Shown: positions 25,007 to 37,894, counted from the first letter of the stretch. The stretch: 64,000 nt of DNA from Otariodibacter sp. (GCF_029256985.1 NZ_JARIDQ010000041.1:1-64000); one strand, 5' to 3'. The notes: generated from the letters alone by a model not told the origin. Numbers and translations are program-made.

Positions 25007-26954
25007 GAACTTCTCCACCATTATTCCTTGCAAGCGGTGAGTTTACTAGATTATTTTGTAAACCCTCTGTTTTTTTATCTAACGGATGTTGTAATACATA
25101 ATCAATTATCTTACGAGCAATAGGTGCCGCCATACTTGAGCCTCCCCCTGCATTTTCTAGAATAATTGATACAACAACTTGAGGTTTATCATAAGGAGCA
25201 AAAGAGGTAAACCAAGCATGATCTTGTAAACTCTTTTTTACAGAGTTTTTATCATAATTTTTACCTTTTAAACTAAATACTTGTGCTGTACCTGACTTTC
25301 CTGCTGCACGGTAAGCTGCACCTCTAAAAGCTTTTCTTGCAGTCCCATTTGGTGCATTAATTACATTGTACATTCCCGTCTTTGCAATATTCCAATACTG
25401 CAGAGGAGCTTTGATATCTTCATACAATAATGGATCTTTATATGGATGAATCTCGCTAGACATGATTTGACTCATTAAATGAGGTGTATTGACTTGCCCA
25501 TTATTAATCAAAATCGCTGTTGCTTTTGCTAATTGTAAAGGTGTAGCAATCCAATACCCTTGTCCAATTCCAATAGAAATAGTGTCACCTGGTATCCAGT
25601 CTTTTTTATAGCGACTTTTTTTCCACTCTCTTGATGGCATAACACCTGTTGATTCTTCATTAATATCAATACCTGTTTTCAGACCAAACCCGAAGCGTTT
25701 CATCCAGTAAGAAATCTTGTCAATTCCCATATCGTAAGCAACTTGATAAAAGAAAGTGTCAGATGACTCTGTAATCGCTTTGATAATATCAGTTCGACCA
25801 TGTCCACTTTTTTTCCAATCTCGGAATTTTTGTGCTGTACCAGGTAACACCCAATATCCCGGATCAAAAACAGTCGTAGCAGATGTAATCTTACCTTCCG
25901 TTAGAGCTGCTACTGTCATAAATGGTTTAATTGTTGAAGCGGGAGGATACGTCCCTTGAGTCGCTCGACTGTATAATGGACGATCTTCATTATCCAGTAA
26001 GGCTTTATAGTCTTTACTTGAAATACCATCAACAAATAAATTATTGTCATAGCTTGGGTTGGTTACCATTGCTAAAATACTGCTATCCTTTGGATCAAGC
26101 ACTACGATAGCACCTTTATGACTACCAATTAAACTTGCTACATATTGTTGAAGATCAACATCTAGTGTTAGACGTACACTACTTCCTGCAATAGCTGGCT
26201 GATCACGTAATTTTCTAATTACCTTCCCGCGATTATTAATTTCAACCTCTTCAAAACCTGTTGTACCATGTAGTTGCTCTTCATAAAATTTTTCTATACC
26301 TAATTTACCAATATCATTAGAACCTGCATAATCACCATATCTTCCTTCATTTTCCAGACGCTTTTTATCCCTATCATTGATTTTAGCCACATAGCCTAGA
26401 ATATGTGTCAAAATATTGCCATAAGGATAAGTTCGTTTAAAATATGGATGAACATCTAATCCAGGGAAACGATATTGTAGGACAGAAAATCTAGCAATCT
26501 GTTCTTCAGATAGATTGGGTTTCAATAGAACAGGCGTATAACGAGAAGATCGAAGTTTTTCTTTCTTATAATTTTCAATATCATCATCATTCAGCCCCAC
26601 TAATAATTTTAATTCATTAAAGGTATCCTCTAAATTTTCAACTTTTTCTGGCACAATATACAATCCAAAAAAAGTTATATTTTCAGCCAATACCTTTCCA
26701 TTTCTATCATAAATTAAACCCCGAGTGGGTGGGACAGGTAACAGTTTTATACGGTTTCCATTAGAACGTGTTTGGTAAGATTCATAATCTCTAACCTGTA
26801 AATTATACAAATTGGTAAGCAATACTCCTGTTAACCCCAATACTCCCAAAAAAGCAATAATGGCTCGCCTTATGAATAAATTTGCTTCGGCTCGACCATT
26901 ACGAACTTTTTCATAATTTTTTGCTGGTGTTAATTTCCCAAATTTACTAAACAT
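24999..26954 (-). CDS. mrdA: penicillin-binding protein 2 (transpeptidase)
   Basis: Transpeptidase partner of RodA in cell elongation. The 651 residues have a cytoplasmic tail, one transmembrane helix (about 30-50), and the pedestal with [16 protein letters not shown]. The transpeptidase domain carries the active-site STIK ([10 protein letters not shown]), SSDTFF and KSGTAQ. Its coding sequence overlaps mrdB. It follows rlmH by 7 bases, the same order as E. coli rsfS-rlmH-mrdA-mrdB-rlpA-dacA. Confidence 0.97.
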   Translation of the reverse strand: MFSKFGKLTPAKNYEKVRNGRAEANLFIRRAIIAFLGVLGLTGVLLTNLYNLQVRDYESYQTRSNGNRIKLLPVPPTRGLIYDRNGKVLAENITFFGLYIVPEKVENLEDTFNELKLLVGLNDDDIENYKKEKLRSSRYTPVLLKPNLSEEQIARFSVLQYRFPGLDVHPYFKRTYPYGNILTHILGYVAKINDRDKKRLENEGRYGDYAGSNDIGKLGIEKFYEEQLHGTTGFEEVEINNRGKVIRKLRDQPAIAGSSVRLTLDVDLQQYVASLIGSHKGAIVVLDPKDSSILAMVTNPSYDNNLFVDGISSKDYKALLDNEDRPLYSRATQGTYPPASTIKPFMTVAALTEGKITSATTVFDPGYWVLPGTAQKFRDWKKSGHGRTDIIKAITESSDTFFYQVAYDMGIDKISYWMKRFGFGLKTGIDINEESTGVMPSREWKKSRYKKDWIPGDTISIGIGQGYWIATPLQLAKATAILINNGQVNTPHLMSQIMSSEIHPYKDPLLYEDIKAPLQYWNIAKTGMYNVINAPNGTARKAFRGAAYRAAGKSGTAQVFSLKGKNYDKNSVKKSLQDHAWFTSFAPYDKPQVVVSIILENAGGGSSMAAPIARKIIDYVLQHPLDKKTEGLQNNLVNSPLARNNGGEVHE

Positions 26955-26961
26955 ACAAAAA

Positions 26962-27429
26962 CTATTCTCGATGATAAGGATGATTTGTTGTTAATGACCA
27001 AGCTCTATATAAGCTTTCCGCCACAACTATCCTAACAAGAGGATGAGGTAAGGTAAGTGGCGATAAAGACCAACTTTGCTCTGCTGCCACTTTACATTCA
27101 GGCGATAACCCTTCAGGTCCTCCGATTAACAAACACACATCTCGCCCATCGCTTTTCCACGCTTCAAATTGTTGTGCCAATTGTGGGGTTGTAGAGGCTT
27201 TTCCAGGAATATCAAGCGTAACAATTAACCCTCGCCCAGCGGCAGCGAGCATTGCTTTACCCTCTTGTTCCAAAATTCGTTTAATATCAGCATTTTTCCC
27301 ACGCTTACCAGAAGGAATTTCAATTAACTCTAATGGAATATCTTTAGGGAAACGACGCTGATAAGATTCAAAACCTTTGATTACCCAATCTGGCATCTTG
27401 GTTCCGACTGCGATTAGTTTGATTTTCAT
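26962..27429 (-). CDS. rlmH: 23S rRNA pseudouridine-1915 N3-methyltransferase
   Basis: SPOUT-class methyltransferase acting on helix 69 of 23S rRNA in the assembled ribosome. The 155 residues match the usual length, with [15 protein letters not shown] at the start, the SAM-binding knot [13 protein letters not shown], and the C-terminal [27 protein letters not shown]. It immediately follows rsfS. Confidence 0.97.
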   Translation of the reverse strand: MKIKLIAVGTKMPDWVIKGFESYQRRFPKDIPLELIEIPSGKRGKNADIKRILEQEGKAMLAAAGRGLIVTLDIPGKASTTPQLAQQFEAWKSDGRDVCLLIGGPEGLSPECKVAAEQSWSLSPLTLPHPLVRIVVAESLYRAWSLTTNHPYHRE

Positions 27430-27747
27430 TTATGCCCAAAGTTTCTCAAGTTGATACATTTCTCGACTTTCATTTTGTAAAATATGTACAATGGCTTGCC
27501 CAAAATCAATCACAATCCAATCAGCAACTGCTTTTCCTTCTTGAGCAAAAATATCAATACCTACTTTTTTACTTTCTTCAATTAGATTATTTGCTGTAGA
27601 AGCTACGTGACGACTTGATGTTCCTGTACAAATTATCATTGTATCGGTAATACTTGATTTTCCTTTAACATCAATTGCTTGAATATCTTGTGCTTTTAAA
27701 GCTTCTAAGGTTGAAGTTAGAAAGTCTGTGAGATTAATTTCCATCAT
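27430..27747 (-). CDS. rsfS: ribosomal silencing factor RsfS
   Basis: Binds ribosomal protein L14 and blocks subunit joining when nutrients are scarce. Family signatures are GKSSITDTMIICTGTSSRHV, the DWIVIDFGQAIVHI core and the terminal EMYQLEKLWA. The track begins at 27795 (121 residues), and AAGGGA precedes that ATG. RsfS proteins, however, normally start about 16 residues later, at the MMEINLTDF here (105 residues), and the extension has no family match I recognise. I chose the shorter form, but the start is uncertain. Confidence 0.9.
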   Translation of the reverse strand: MMEINLTDFLTSTLEALKAQDIQAIDVKGKSSITDTMIICTGTSSRHVASTANNLIEESKKVGIDIFAQEGKAVADWIVIDFGQAIVHILQNESREMYQLEKLWA

Positions 27748-27889
27748 AAATAATTTTATTTCGCTATAAATAATAAAAGGGGAAGATTGTAACATAAAAT
27801 TTCCCTTAGTTTGTTAATGAAAAAGACAAACATCGTATCCTGTAAATAACTACATATAACCTTATCTACATAAAAAACAATAAAATCAG

Positions 27890-27918
27890 TTTACATTTCA
27901 TATATAAATAGGTAAAAT
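27890..27918 (+). promoter_or_regulatory. promoter of the rplJL-rpoBC unit
   Basis: TTTACA (27890-27895), an exact 17-base spacer and TAAAAT (27913-27918). It lies about 50 bases upstream of the folded L10 leader and is the only good promoter before rplJ, which lacks rplK-rplA upstream here. Confidence 0.65.
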
Positions 27919-27969
27919 TCACTTTTGCAGATAATTTTTATTAGATTTCTGTAAATTTTGATGGTGCTT

Positions 27970-28099
27970 GCCTATCAAGCCCCGTCCAAGACCGTAGGTG
28001 AACTAATTCATTATCATTTATAATAAAATTAGTTCTTAATCTAGCAAACCTACGTAGATGGTGAACAGACAGAATACTCTGCTTCTGGACACCTTAGGC
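27970..28099 (+). ncRNA. L10 leader (autoregulatory mRNA structure)
   Basis: Nested pairings are visible: GCCTA with TAGGC (27970/28095), GTCC with GGAC (27984/28087), CGTAGGT with ACCTACG (27993/28048) and AACTAATT with AATTAGTT (28001/28027). Such a nested, kinked stem upstream of rplJ is the known target of L10-(L12)4, which represses translation of rplJL. Confidence 0.75.
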
Positions 28100-28186
28100 T
28101 CAAAAACGGTTGTGTAAAGCGGTCGCTTTTTTGAGATTTTTTGTAAATTCCACGTTTTTTGTGGAGTGTATCAGGAGCTAAAACCA

Positions 28187-28678
28187 ATGGCATTAAATCT
28201 TCAAGACAAACAAGCAATTGTTGCTGAAGTAAATGAAGCTGCTAAAGGTGCCCTTTCTGCTGTTGTTGCGGATTCCCGTGGTGTAACAGTAGATAAAATG
28301 ACTGAGTTACGTAAAACTGCTCGAGAAGCAGGCGTTTCATTGCGCGTTGTTCGTAATACTTTATTACGTCGTGCAGTTGAAGGCACTGAATATGAGTGTT
28401 TAAAAGATACGTTCACTGGTCCAACTCTTATTGCATTCTCTAACGAGCATCCAGGTGCGGCAGCACGTTTGCTTAAAGACTTTGCAAAAGCAAATAAAGA
28501 GTTTGAAATTAAAGGTGCTGCCTTTGAAGGTAAATTGCAAGATATCGAATTCTTAGCAACATTACCAACTTACGAAGAAGCAATTGCACGTTTAATGGGT
28601 ACAATGAAAGAAGCTGCGGCAGGCAAACTTGTTCGCACTCTTGCGGCATTACGCGACAAATTACAAGAAGCTGCATAA
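28187..28678 (+). CDS. rplJ: 50S ribosomal protein L10
   Basis: Forms the base of the ribosomal stalk and holds the L7/L12 dimers. The 163 residues begin [15 protein letters not shown]. The track start at GTG 28166 is too early: GGAG at 28174-28177 is the ribosome site for ATG 28187. The C-terminal helix that binds L7/L12 is present. It is the first gene of rplJ-rplL-rpoB-rpoC and is likely repressed through the L10 leader. Confidence 0.97.
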   Translation: MALNLQDKQAIVAEVNEAAKGALSAVVADSRGVTVDKMTELRKTAREAGVSLRVVRNTLLRRAVEGTEYECLKDTFTGPTLIAFSNEHPGAAARLLKDFAKANKEFEIKGAAFEGKLQDIEFLATLPTYEEAIARLMGTMKEAAAGKLVRTLAALRDKLQEAA

Positions 28679-28735
28679 TTTATTTTAAAGCACTTCTTAA
28701 ATCGTTTAACTTATTTATTTTAGGAATTGATTGTT

Positions 28736-29107
28736 ATGTCATTAACTAACGAACAACTTATCGAAGCTATCGCTTCTAAATCAGTATCAGAAATCGTTGA
28801 ATTAATCGCTGCGATGGAAGAAAAATTTGGTGTTTCAGCAGCAGCTGCTGCAGTTGCAGTAGCAGCTGGTGGTGCAGCAGAAGCAGCAGAAGAAAAAACA
28901 GAATTTGATGTTGTATTAACAAATGCTGGCGGTAACAAAGTCGCTGTAATCAAAGCAGTACGTACTGCAACAGGATTAGGCTTAAAAGAAGCTAAAGACT
29001 TAGTAGAATCAGCACCTGCAACATTAAAAGAAGGTGTATCTAAAGGCGAAGCTGAAGAACTTAAGAAAGCTTTAGAAGAAGCTGGTGCGCAAGTAGAAAT
29101 CAAATAA
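28736..29107 (+). CDS. rplL: 50S ribosomal protein L7/L12
   Basis: Multi-copy stalk protein that recruits translation GTPases. The 123 residues show the N-terminal dimerisation domain ([17 protein letters not shown]), an Ala-rich hinge ([20 protein letters not shown]) and the C-terminal domain [29 protein letters not shown] lies 10 bases before ATG 28736; the TTG used by the track is upstream of it. Confidence 0.97.
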   Translation: MSLTNEQLIEAIASKSVSEIVELIAAMEEKFGVSAAAAAVAVAAGGAAEAAEEKTEFDVVLTNAGGNKVAVIKAVRTATGLGLKEAKDLVESAPATLKEGVSKGEAEELKKALEEAGAQVEIK

Positions 29108-29140
29108 TTTTTGATTCACTTGTGAGTCCTTCTTTAAGGC

Positions 29141-29173
29141 AAAATGGCTGGTGGTTATTCCATCAGCCATTTT
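29141..29173 (+). terminator. attenuator hairpin between rplL and rpoB
   Basis: AAAATGGCTGGTGG and CCATCAGCCATTTT pair over 14 positions with one G-T, with a 5-base loop and a short T stretch. The equivalent E. coli site is a partial terminator that lowers rpoBC transcription relative to rplJL. Confidence 0.6.
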
Positions 29174-29225
29174 GTGCTTAAAAGAAATAGGTAGATTTTG
29201 TCGTTTTAGTCTATTCTAATTTTTA

Positions 29226-29256
29226 CACTAATCTTCTGATTTTATTAAGATTAGTG
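29226..29256 (+). other. stem-loop in the rplL-rpoB spacer, possible RNase processing site
   Basis: CACTAATCTT and AAGATTAGTG form a perfect 10-base-pair stem with an 11-base loop, no U tract. E. coli has an RNase III site in this spacer. The rest of the 313-base gap has no further clear element. Confidence 0.4.
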
Positions 29257-29420
29257 ATATATCCCCCCGAACTTACCGCTTTAAGTAGTGATTTTTGACT
29301 TATTGTTTGGTGATCGGAAAAACGACACCTCGTACACATTTATAATGCCACTTCCTGCCTGTCTTAAAGGCGGTTTGTGAAACTCAACAACCAAAAAGAA
29401 AAATCAGAGGCTATCTAAAA

Positions 29421-32400
29421 ATGGCATACTCATATTCCGAGAAAAAGCGTATTCGTAAGAGCTTTGGCAAACGCTCACAGGTTCTTAATGTACCTTATCT
29501 ATTAACAATTCAGCTTGACTCTTTTGATAAATTTATTCAAAGAGACCCTGAAGGACAACAAGGTTTAGAAGCGGCATTCCGTTCAGTTTTCCCGATTGTA
29601 AGTAACAATGGTTCAACTGAATTACAATACGTTTCCTATGAACTTGGTGAACCATCATTCGATGTTCGTGAATGTCAAATTCGTGGTACAACTTATGCTG
29701 CACCACTTCGTGTTAAATTGCGTTTAGTAACCTTCGACCGTGAAGCAGCGGCAGGTACTGTAAAAGATATTAAAGAACAAAGTGTCTATATGGGAGAAAT
29801 CCCACTGATGACTGATAACGGAACTTTCGTTATCAATGGTACAGAGCGTGTTATTGTTTCACAATTACATCGTAGTCCTGGTGTGTTCTTTGATTCAGAT
29901 AAAGGTAAAACACACGCATCAGGTAAAGTTCTTTATAATGCAAGAATTATTCCTTATCGTGGTTCTTGGTTAGATTTTGAATTCGATCCAAAAGATAATC
30001 TTTATGCGCGTATCGACCGTCGTCGTAAATTACCTGCAACTATTATTTTACGTGCATTAGGTTACACAACAGAAGAAATCTTAGATTTATTCTTCGACAA
30101 AATTCATTTTGAAGTTAAAGATAATCAATTATTGATGACCCTTGTACCAGAACGTTTACGTGGTGAAATTGCAGGGTTCGATATTGAAGCAAATGGTAAA
30201 GTTTACGTAGAAAGTGGTCGTCGTATTACTGCCCGTCATATTAGAGCATTAGAAAAAGATAATATTACCCAAATTGTTGTCCCAACAGAATATATCGTAG
30301 GCCGTGTTACTGCTAAAGACTATATTGATCTTGAAACAGGTGAGATAGTTTGCCCTGCGAATATGGAAATTTCATTAGAAATGTTGGCAAACCTTGTTAA
30401 AGCAGGCTATAACGAAATCGAAGTATTATTTACTAATGATTTAGACTACGGTCCTTATATTTCTGAAACATTACGTGTTGATCCAACTCACGATCGTTTA
30501 AGTGCGTTAGTTGAAATTTACCGTATGATGCGCCCAGGCGAACCACCAACAAAAGAGGCGGCAGAAGGCTTATTTGACAATATGTTCTTCTCAACTGACC
30601 GCTATGATCTTTCTGCGGTAGGTCGTATGAAGTTCAATCGTTCACTTGATATTCCTGAAGGCGTAGGTACAGGGATTTTAAGCAACGATGACATCGTCGG
30701 CGTAATGAAAAAATTAATTGAGATCCGTAATGGTCGTGGTGAAGTTGATGATATCGATCACTTAGGAAACCGTCGTATTCGTTCTGTAGGTGAAATGGCA
30801 GAAAACCAATTCCGTATTGGTTTAGTGCGTGTTGAACGTGCTGTTCGTGAGCGTCTTTCATTAGGTGATTTAGATGGCGTAACTCCACAAGATTTAATCA
30901 ATGCGAAACCAATTTCAGCAGCAGTGAAAGAGTTCTTTGGTTCATCACAACTTTCACAATTTATGGACCAAAATAACCCACTTTCAGAAGTTACGCACAA
31001 ACGTCGTATTTCTGCATTAGGTCCGGGTGGTTTAACTCGTGAACGTGCAGGCTTTGAGGTTCGAGATGTTCACGCAACTCACTATGGTCGTGTATGTCCA
31101 ATCGAAACACCTGAAGGTCCAAACATCGGTTTGATCAACTCACTTTCTGTGTATGCTCGTACTAATGACTACGGTTTCTTAGAAACTCCATATCGTAAAG
31201 TGGTTGATGGTCAAGTAACTGAAGAAATCGAATACTTATCAGCAATTGAAGAAGGTAACTATGTTATCGCTCAGGCTAACTCAAACTTAGATGACGATTT
31301 CCGCTTTACTGATACTTATGTAACTTGTCGTGGTGAACACGGTGAATCTGGTTTATATCGTCCAGAAGAAATTCACTATATGGACGTTTCTACACAACAA
31401 GTCGTTTCTGTTGCGGCAGCGTTGATTCCGTTCCTTGAACACGATGATGCGAACCGTGCCTTAATGGGTGCGAACATGCAACGTCAAGCAGTACCAACAC
31501 TACGTGCGGATAAACCATTAGTCGGTACAGGTATCGAAAAAGCAGTAGCACTTGACTCTGGTGTAGCGGTTGTTGCGAAACGTGGTGGTACAATTCAATA
31601 TGTGGATGCGTCACGTATCGTTGTTAAAGTCAATGAAGACGAAACTATCGCTGGTGAAGCGGGTATCGATATTTATAACTTAATTAAATACACTCGTTCA
31701 AACCAAAATACTTGTATCAACCAATTACCTTGTGTGAAATTAGGTGAACCAGTTGAACGTGGCGAAATCTTAGCAGATGGCCCTTCAACAGATTTAGGTG
31801 AATTAGCATTAGGTCAAAACATTCGTGTAGCATTCATGCCTTGGAATGGTTATAACTTCGAAGACTCAATGTTAGTATCTGAACGTGTTGTACAAGAAGA
31901 TCGTTTCACTACTATTCACATCCAAGAATTATCTTGTGTGGCTCGTGATACTAAACTTGGTGCGGAAGAAATCACAGCGGATATTCCAAACGTAGGTGAA
32001 TCAGCATTAAGTAAATTAGATGAGTCTGGTATCGTTTATATCGGTGCAGAAGTGAAAGGTGGCGACATCTTAGTAGGTAAAGTTACTCCTAAAGGTGAAA
32101 CACAATTAACTCCAGAAGAAAAATTACTTCGTGCAATCTTCGGTGAAAAAGCGTCTGATGTTAAAGATTCTTCTTTACGTGTACCAAATGGTACATCAGG
32201 TACGATTATCGACGTTCAAGTTTTCACTCGTGACGGCGTTGAAAAAGATAAACGTGCAAAAGAAATTGAAGAAATGCAACTCCGTGATGCGAAGAAAGAT
32301 CTTGTTGAAGAGTTAGAAATCTTAGAAGCAGGCTTATTCACACGTGTTCGTAACCTATTGATCGAAGGTGGTGTTGCTGAATCAACATTAGATAACTTAC

Positions 32401-33449
32401 CTCGTGAAAAATGGTTAGAACAAACTTTAGATAACGAAGCAAAACAAAATCAATTAGAGCAACTTGCTGAACAACATGAAGAGTTACGTAAAGAGTTTGA
32501 ACATAAACTAGAAGTTAAACGTAACAAGATCATCCAAGGCGATGATCTTGCACCGGGTGTATTAAAAGTTGTTAAAGTATATCTTGCAGTGAAACGTCAA
32601 ATCCAGCCGGGTGATAAAATGGCGGGACGTCACGGTAACAAAGGGGTTATCTCAAAAATCAACCCTGTTGAAGATATGCCATACGATGAAAACGGTCAGC
32701 CAGTTGAGATCGTATTGAATCCACTAGGGGTTCCATCTCGTATGAACATCGGTCAGATCTTAGAAACTCACTTAGGCTTAGCAGCTCGTGGTATCGGTGA
32801 TCAAATCAACCAGATGATCAAACAACAACAATCTATCGCTAAATTACGTGAATATATCCAAAAAGCGTATGACTTAGGCCACGGCGCTCAAAGCGTAGAT
32901 TTAAATACATTCTCTGATGAAGAAGTATTACGTTTAGCAGAAAACCTCCGTAAAGGTTTACCACTTGCTACACCTGTATTTGATGGTGCTCACGAAGATG
33001 AAATCAAAGGATTATTAGAATTAGGTGGTTTACCAACTTCTGGTCAAATTACTTTATATGATGGTCGTACAGGTGAAAAATTTGAGCGTCCAGTAACCGT
33101 TGGTTATATGTATATGCTCAAATTGAACCACTTAGTTGATGACAAAATGCACGCACGTTCAACTGGTTCTTATAGTCTTGTTACACAACAACCATTGGGT
33201 GGTAAAGCTCAATTCGGTGGTCAGCGTTTCGGTGAGATGGAGGTATGGGCATTAGAAGCATACGGTGCTGCTTATACTCTACAAGAAATGCTAACTGTGA
33301 AATCTGATGATGTGAACGGTCGTACGAAGATGTATAAAAATATCGTCGATGGTACACACTATATGGAACCGGGTATGCCAGAATCTTTCAACGTTATTAC
33401 GAAAGAAATTCGTGCATTAGGTATCGATATGGAGTTGGATGAAGCATAA
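29421..33449 (+). CDS. rpoB: DNA-directed RNA polymerase beta subunit
   Basis: Catalytic core subunit; rifampicin target. The 1342 residues equal the E. coli length. The Rif region is seen in [33 protein letters not shown], split here by family-conserved positions that look wild type (the Asp, His, Arg and Ser sites are all present). [13 protein letters not shown] holds catalytic-site lysines, and the C-terminus ends in [12 protein letters not shown]. Codon use is strongly biased towards CGT and GGT, as in highly expressed genes. rpoC follows after 147 bases. Confidence 0.99.
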   Translation: MAYSYSEKKRIRKSFGKRSQVLNVPYLLTIQLDSFDKFIQRDPEGQQGLEAAFRSVFPIVSNNGSTELQYVSYELGEPSFDVRECQIRGTTYAAPLRVKLRLVTFDREAAAGTVKDIKEQSVYMGEIPLMTDNGTFVINGTERVIVSQLHRSPGVFFDSDKGKTHASGKVLYNARIIPYRGSWLDFEFDPKDNLYARIDRRRKLPATIILRALGYTTEEILDLFFDKIHFEVKDNQLLMTLVPERLRGEIAGFDIEANGKVYVESGRRITARHIRALEKDNITQIVVPTEYIVGRVTAKDYIDLETGEIVCPANMEISLEMLANLVKAGYNEIEVLFTNDLDYGPYISETLRVDPTHDRLSALVEIYRMMRPGEPPTKEAAEGLFDNMFFSTDRYDLSAVGRMKFNRSLDIPEGVGTGILSNDDIVGVMKKLIEIRNGRGEVDDIDHLGNRRIRSVGEMAENQFRIGLVRVERAVRERLSLGDLDGVTPQDLINAKPISAAVKEFFGSSQLSQFMDQNNPLSEVTHKRRISALGPGGLTRERAGFEVRDVHATHYGRVCPIETPEGPNIGLINSLSVYARTNDYGFLETPYRKVVDGQVTEEIEYLSAIEEGNYVIAQANSNLDDDFRFTDTYVTCRGEHGESGLYRPEEIHYMDVSTQQVVSVAAALIPFLEHDDANRALMGANMQRQAVPTLRADKPLVGTGIEKAVALDSGVAVVAKRGGTIQYVDASRIVVKVNEDETIAGEAGIDIYNLIKYTRSNQNTCINQLPCVKLGEPVERGEILADGPSTDLGELALGQNIRVAFMPWNGYNFEDSMLVSERVVQEDRFTTIHIQELSCVARDTKLGAEEITADIPNVGESALSKLDESGIVYIGAEVKGGDILVGKVTPKGETQLTPEEKLLRAIFGEKASDVKDSSLRVPNGTSGTIIDVQVFTRDGVEKDKRAKEIEEMQLRDAKKDLVEELEILEAGLFTRVRNLLIEGGVAESTLDNLPREKWLEQTLDNEAKQNQLEQLAEQHEELRKEFEHKLEVKRNKIIQGDDLAPGVLKVVKVYLAVKRQIQPGDKMAGRHGNKGVISKINPVEDMPYDENGQPVEIVLNPLGVPSRMNIGQILETHLGLAARGIGDQINQMIKQQQSIAKLREYIQKAYDLGHGAQSVDLNTFSDEEVLRLAENLRKGLPLATPVFDGAHEDEIKGLLELGGLPTSGQITLYDGRTGEKFERPVTVGYMYMLKLNHLVDDKMHARSTGSYSLVTQQPLGGKAQFGGQRFGEMEVWALEAYGAAYTLQEMLTVKSDDVNGRTKMYKNIVDGTHYMEPGMPESFNVITKEIRALGIDMELDEA

Positions 33450-33482
33450 ATACGTTAAATTCCCTCGGAATTGAAACGTATC

Positions 33483-33528
33483 GCAAGCGGTCAGATTTGC
33501 AAAATATTTTACAAAACTCACCGCTTGC
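33483..33528. repeat. inverted pair of uptake sequences between rpoB and rpoC
   Basis: GCAAGCGGT and ACCGCTTGC are perfect 9-base inverted arms about 28 bases apart. They would form a stem-loop in the rpoBC mRNA. No U tract follows, so full termination is unlikely. Confidence 0.7.
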
Positions 33529-33596
33529 AAAGCCAGATTTTCTCGTTTAGAGCCACAAGGCTTTAAGCAAACTTTAACCTCACTAGGGGCAAAAAA

Positions 33597-36500
33597 GTGA
33601 AAGACTTAGTTAAGTTTTTAAAAGCACAATCAAAATCAAATGACGATTTCGATGTAATTAAGATTGGTTTAGCATCGCCAGATAAGATCCGTTCGTGGTC
33701 TTTCGGTGAAGTGAAAAAACCAGAAACAATCAACTACCGTACATTCAAACCAGAACGTGATGGTCTTTTCTGTGCCAGAATCTTTGGACCAGTAAAAGAT
33801 TACGAATGTCTTTGCGGTAAATATAAACGCTTAAAACACCGTGGTGTTATTTGTGAAAAATGTGGTGTTGAAGTTACACAAACTAAAGTACGTCGTGAAC
33901 GTATGGGACACATTGAATTAGCTTGTCCAGTGGCACACATTTGGTTCTTAAAATCATTACCATCTCGTATCGGTTTGATTTTAGATATGCCATTACGTGA
34001 TATTGAACGTGTACTTTATTTCGAATCTTATGTTGTTATCGAACCAGGTATGACTGATCTTGAGAAAAATCAGTTATTAACCGAAGAACAATTTATGGAA
34101 GCGGAAGAGCGTTGGGGCGATGAATTTGAAGCAAAAATGGGTGCAGAAGCAATCCAAGTATTGCTCAAAGAATTAGATTTAGATCACCAATGTGAAATGT
34201 TACGTGAAGAATTACAAACAACAAATTCTGAAACTAAACGTAAAAAAATCACAAAACGCTTAAAATTACTTGAAGCATTTATGCAATCTGGTAACAAACC
34301 AGAATGGATGATCTTAACTGTATTACCAGTACTTCCACCAGATCTTCGTCCATTAGTACCACTCGATGGTGGACGTTTTGCGACTTCAGATCTAAATGAT
34401 TTATACCGTCGTGTAATCAACCGTAATAACCGTTTAAAACGTTTATTAGACTTAATTGCACCAGATATTATCGTACGTAACGAAAAACGTATGTTACAAG
34501 AATCTGTGGATGCATTATTAGATAATGGTCGTCGTGGTCGTGCAATTACAGGTTCAAACAAACGTCCATTAAAATCTTTGGCAGATATGATCAAAGGTAA
34601 ACAAGGTCGTTTCCGTCAAAACTTATTAGGTAAACGTGTTGACTATTCAGGTCGTTCTGTAATCACAGTAGGTCCATACTTACGTCTACACCAATGTGGT
34701 TTACCGAAAAAAATGGCATTGGAATTATTCCGTCCATTTATTTATTCAAAATTAGAAAACCGTGGCATTGCATCAACAATCAAAGCTGCGAAGAAAATGG
34801 TTGAGCGTGAAGATCCAATCGTATGGGATATTCTTGCTGAAGTTATTCGTGAACACCCGATTCTTCTTAACCGTGCACCAACACTTCACCGTTTGGGTAT
34901 CCAAGCGTTTGAACCATTGTTGATTGAAGGTAAAGCGATCCAGTTACACCCTCTTGTTTGTGCGGCATTTAACGCGGACTTCGATGGTGACCAAATGGCG
35001 GTTCACGTTCCATTAACTCTTGAAGCTCAGTTAGAAGCTCGTGCGTTGATGATGTCAACCAATAACGTACTTTCACCAGCAAACGGTGATCCAATTATCG
35101 TTCCATCACAAGACGTTGTTTTAGGCTTGTACTATATGACACGTGAAAAAGTGAATGCGAAAGGTGAAGGAATGTATTTCTTAGACCCACGTGAAGCTGA
35201 AAAAGCTTATCGTACTGGCCAAGCAGAATTACACGCTCGTGTTAAAGTGCGTATTACTGAATACACTAAAGATGAAAATGGTGAATTTATTGCATCAACA
35301 CATTTAGTTGATACGACAGTAGGTCGTGCAATTTTATGGATGATCGCACCTAAAGGCATGCCATTTAAATTGTTCAACCAAACGTTAGGTAAAAAAGCAA
35401 TTTCAAAATTAATCAATGAAAGCTACCGTCGTTTAGGTTTGAAAGAATCAGTTATGTTTGCTGACCAAATTATGTATACCGGTTTTGCATACGCAGCACG
35501 TTCAGGTTCTTCTGTTGGTATTGATGATATGGTTATTCCAGATCAAAAATACAGTATCATTTCAGCAGCAGAAGCTGAAGTAGCAGAAATCCAAGAGCAA
35601 TTTAACTCAGGCCTTGTAACTGCGGGTGAGCGTTATAATAAAGTGATCGATATTTGGGCTGCGGCGAATGAGCGTGTTGCTAAAGCGATGATGGAAAACC
35701 TTTCACAAGAAGAAGTAATCAACCGTGAAGGTAACCCAGAAAAACAAGCATCATTCAACAGTATCTTTATGATGGCAGACTCTGGAGCGCGTGGTTCTGC
35801 AGCACAGATTCGTCAGTTAGCAGGTATGCGTGGATTGATGGCACGTCCAGATGGCTCAATCATCGAAACACCAATTACTGCGAACTTCCGTGAAGGTCTA
35901 AACGTTCTTCAGTACTTTATTTCAACCCACGGTGCACGTAAAGGTTTGGCAGATACAGCGTTAAAAACAGCGAACTCAGGTTACTTAACTCGTCGTTTAG
36001 TTGATGTGGCACAAGACTTAGTTATCGTTGAAGATGACTGTGGTACACATGAAGGTATCGTAATGACAGCCCTTATTGAAGGTGGGGATGTTAAAGAAGC
36101 ATTACGTGATCGTGTGTTAGGTCGTGTGGTGGCAGAAGATGTGTTAAAACCAGGCACAGAAGAAGTCTTAATTCCACGTAACACACTGATTGATGAAAAA
36201 TGGTGTGACATCATTGATGCAGAATCAGTTGACCAAATCAAAGTTCGTTCAGTTGTAACTTGTAACACAGACTTTGGTGTGTGTGCGAAATGTTACGGAC
36301 GTGACCTTGCTCGTGGACACTTAATCAACCAAGGTGAAGCAGTTGGGGTTATCGCAGCACAATCTATCGGGGAACCAGGTACACAGTTAACCATGCGTAC
36401 GTTCCATATCGGTGGTGCGGCATCTGCGGCAGCCAAAGAATCAAGCGTACAAGTTAAAAATACGGGTACATTAAAACTTGCTAATGCGAAATCAGTTACC

Positions 36501-37862
36501 AATAAAGACGGTAAGATCGTATTAACTTCACGTAATACTGAATTAACTATCATTGATGCATTCGGTCGTACCAAAGAAAACTATAAAGTACCTTACGGTG
36601 CGGTATTATCGAAAGGCGACGGCGAAGAAGTGACTGCTGGTGAAGTGGTAGCTAACTGGGATCCGCATACAATGCCTATCGTTTCTGAAGTGAGTGGTTT
36701 CATTCAATTCAGTGATGTTGTTGATGGTTTAACTGTAACTCGTCAAACTGATGATCTTACTGGTTTATCATCAATCGTAGTACAAGATGTCGGTGAACGT
36801 TCAACAGCAGGTAAAGATTTACGTCCAGCATTAAAATTAGTGGATGAAAAAGGTAATGACATTTTAATCAATGACACACCAGTACAATACTTCCTACCAG
36901 GTAAAGCAATCGTAACATTAAGCGATGGTGCAGAAATCGGTATTGGGGAAGCATTAGCACGTATTCCACAAGAATCAACAGCAACTAAAGATATTACCGG
37001 GGGTCTTCCTCGTGTTGCTGACTTATTTGAAGCTCGTAAACCGAAAGAGCCAGCAATTCTTGCAGAAATTTCAGGTATCGTTTCATTTGGTAAAGAAACC
37101 AAAGGAAAACGTCGCTTGTTAATTACTCCAGAAGGAGGTGAAGCATACGAAGAAATGATTCCAAAATGGCGTCAACTCAATGTATTTGAAGGCGAAAAGG
37201 TTCAACGTGGTGATATTATTTCAGATGGTGCAGAAACACCTCATGATATCTTACGTTTACGTGGCGTACACGCAGTAACAGATTACATCGTTAATGAAGT
37301 ACAAGAAGTTTACCGCTTACAAGGGGTAAAAATTAACGATAAACATATCGAAGTTATCGTACGTCAAATGTTACGTAAAGCGATCATTACTCAAGCTTAC
37401 GATTCTGAATTCTTAGAAGGTGAACAAGTTGAAGTGGCTCGCGTGAAGATTGTGAACCGCCAACGTGAAGCTGAAGGTAAACCGTTAGTTGAATTTGAAC
37501 GTGAATTGCTCGGTATCACTAAAGCATCACTTGCAACAGAATCATTTATTTCTGCAGCATCGTTCCAAGAAACAACTCGCGTATTAACCGAAGCTGCGGT
37601 AGCAGGTAAACGTGATGAGTTACGTGGATTGAAAGAAAATGTAATCGTAGGTCGTTTAATCCCTGCGGGTACAGGTTTTGCTTACCATCAAAATCGTAAC
37701 AAGAAACGTGTGGCTCCTGAAGTAGTTGAAGCACCAGTAGATCCAGTATCTGCATTTGCAACTGCTGAAGAAATCGAAGCGGAAACACAAAATCTTGTTG
37801 CTGATGAAGCAACTCAAAGCTTAGCTGCATTATTAAATGCCGGCTTAGATGCTGATGAGTAA
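33597..37862 (+). CDS. rpoC: DNA-directed RNA polymerase beta-prime subunit
   Basis: Largest polymerase subunit, holding the catalytic magnesium. It starts at GTG (AGGGG 6 bases upstream), giving [11 protein letters not shown]. The N-terminal zinc site CLCG...CEKC is near residues 70-90. The active-site loop [12 protein letters not shown] is near 460, a second zinc site is in [13 protein letters not shown], and the trigger-loop helix is in [11 protein letters not shown]. The 1421 residues are a little longer than E. coli (1407). Strong high-expression codon bias. Confidence 0.99.
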   Translation: MKDLVKFLKAQSKSNDDFDVIKIGLASPDKIRSWSFGEVKKPETINYRTFKPERDGLFCARIFGPVKDYECLCGKYKRLKHRGVICEKCGVEVTQTKVRRERMGHIELACPVAHIWFLKSLPSRIGLILDMPLRDIERVLYFESYVVIEPGMTDLEKNQLLTEEQFMEAEERWGDEFEAKMGAEAIQVLLKELDLDHQCEMLREELQTTNSETKRKKITKRLKLLEAFMQSGNKPEWMILTVLPVLPPDLRPLVPLDGGRFATSDLNDLYRRVINRNNRLKRLLDLIAPDIIVRNEKRMLQESVDALLDNGRRGRAITGSNKRPLKSLADMIKGKQGRFRQNLLGKRVDYSGRSVITVGPYLRLHQCGLPKKMALELFRPFIYSKLENRGIASTIKAAKKMVEREDPIVWDILAEVIREHPILLNRAPTLHRLGIQAFEPLLIEGKAIQLHPLVCAAFNADFDGDQMAVHVPLTLEAQLEARALMMSTNNVLSPANGDPIIVPSQDVVLGLYYMTREKVNAKGEGMYFLDPREAEKAYRTGQAELHARVKVRITEYTKDENGEFIASTHLVDTTVGRAILWMIAPKGMPFKLFNQTLGKKAISKLINESYRRLGLKESVMFADQIMYTGFAYAARSGSSVGIDDMVIPDQKYSIISAAEAEVAEIQEQFNSGLVTAGERYNKVIDIWAAANERVAKAMMENLSQEEVINREGNPEKQASFNSIFMMADSGARGSAAQIRQLAGMRGLMARPDGSIIETPITANFREGLNVLQYFISTHGARKGLADTALKTANSGYLTRRLVDVAQDLVIVEDDCGTHEGIVMTALIEGGDVKEALRDRVLGRVVAEDVLKPGTEEVLIPRNTLIDEKWCDIIDAESVDQIKVRSVVTCNTDFGVCAKCYGRDLARGHLINQGEAVGVIAAQSIGEPGTQLTMRTFHIGGAASAAAKESSVQVKNTGTLKLANAKSVTNKDGKIVLTSRNTELTIIDAFGRTKENYKVPYGAVLSKGDGEEVTAGEVVANWDPHTMPIVSEVSGFIQFSDVVDGLTVTRQTDDLTGLSSIVVQDVGERSTAGKDLRPALKLVDEKGNDILINDTPVQYFLPGKAIVTLSDGAEIGIGEALARIPQESTATKDITGGLPRVADLFEARKPKEPAILAEISGIVSFGKETKGKRRLLITPEGGEAYEEMIPKWRQLNVFEGEKVQRGDIISDGAETPHDILRLRGVHAVTDYIVNEVQEVYRLQGVKINDKHIEVIVRQMLRKAIITQAYDSEFLEGEQVEVARVKIVNRQREAEGKPLVEFERELLGITKASLATESFISAASFQETTRVLTEAAVAGKRDELRGLKENVIVGRLIPAGTGFAYHQNRNKKRVAPEVVEAPVDPVSAFATAEEIEAETQNLVADEATQSLAALLNAGLDADE

Positions 37863-37894
37863 TGAATAATTTCTGATATAGAAATTAGATGATA

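Noticed and set aside
28720-29103. 127-residue antisense ORF opposite rplL
   Set aside because: Mirror of the Ala-rich L7/L12 coding sequence; low-complexity translation, no ribosome site, known gene on the other strand.
30634-31000. Two overlapping antisense ORFs in rpoB
   Set aside because: Frame shadows of the Rif region of rpoB.
34184-34594. 136-residue antisense ORF in rpoC
   Set aside because: Shadow of a strongly biased coding region; no independent support.
37546-37830. 94-residue antisense ORF at the end of rpoC
   Set aside because: Gln/Leu-rich frame shadow, no start signal.
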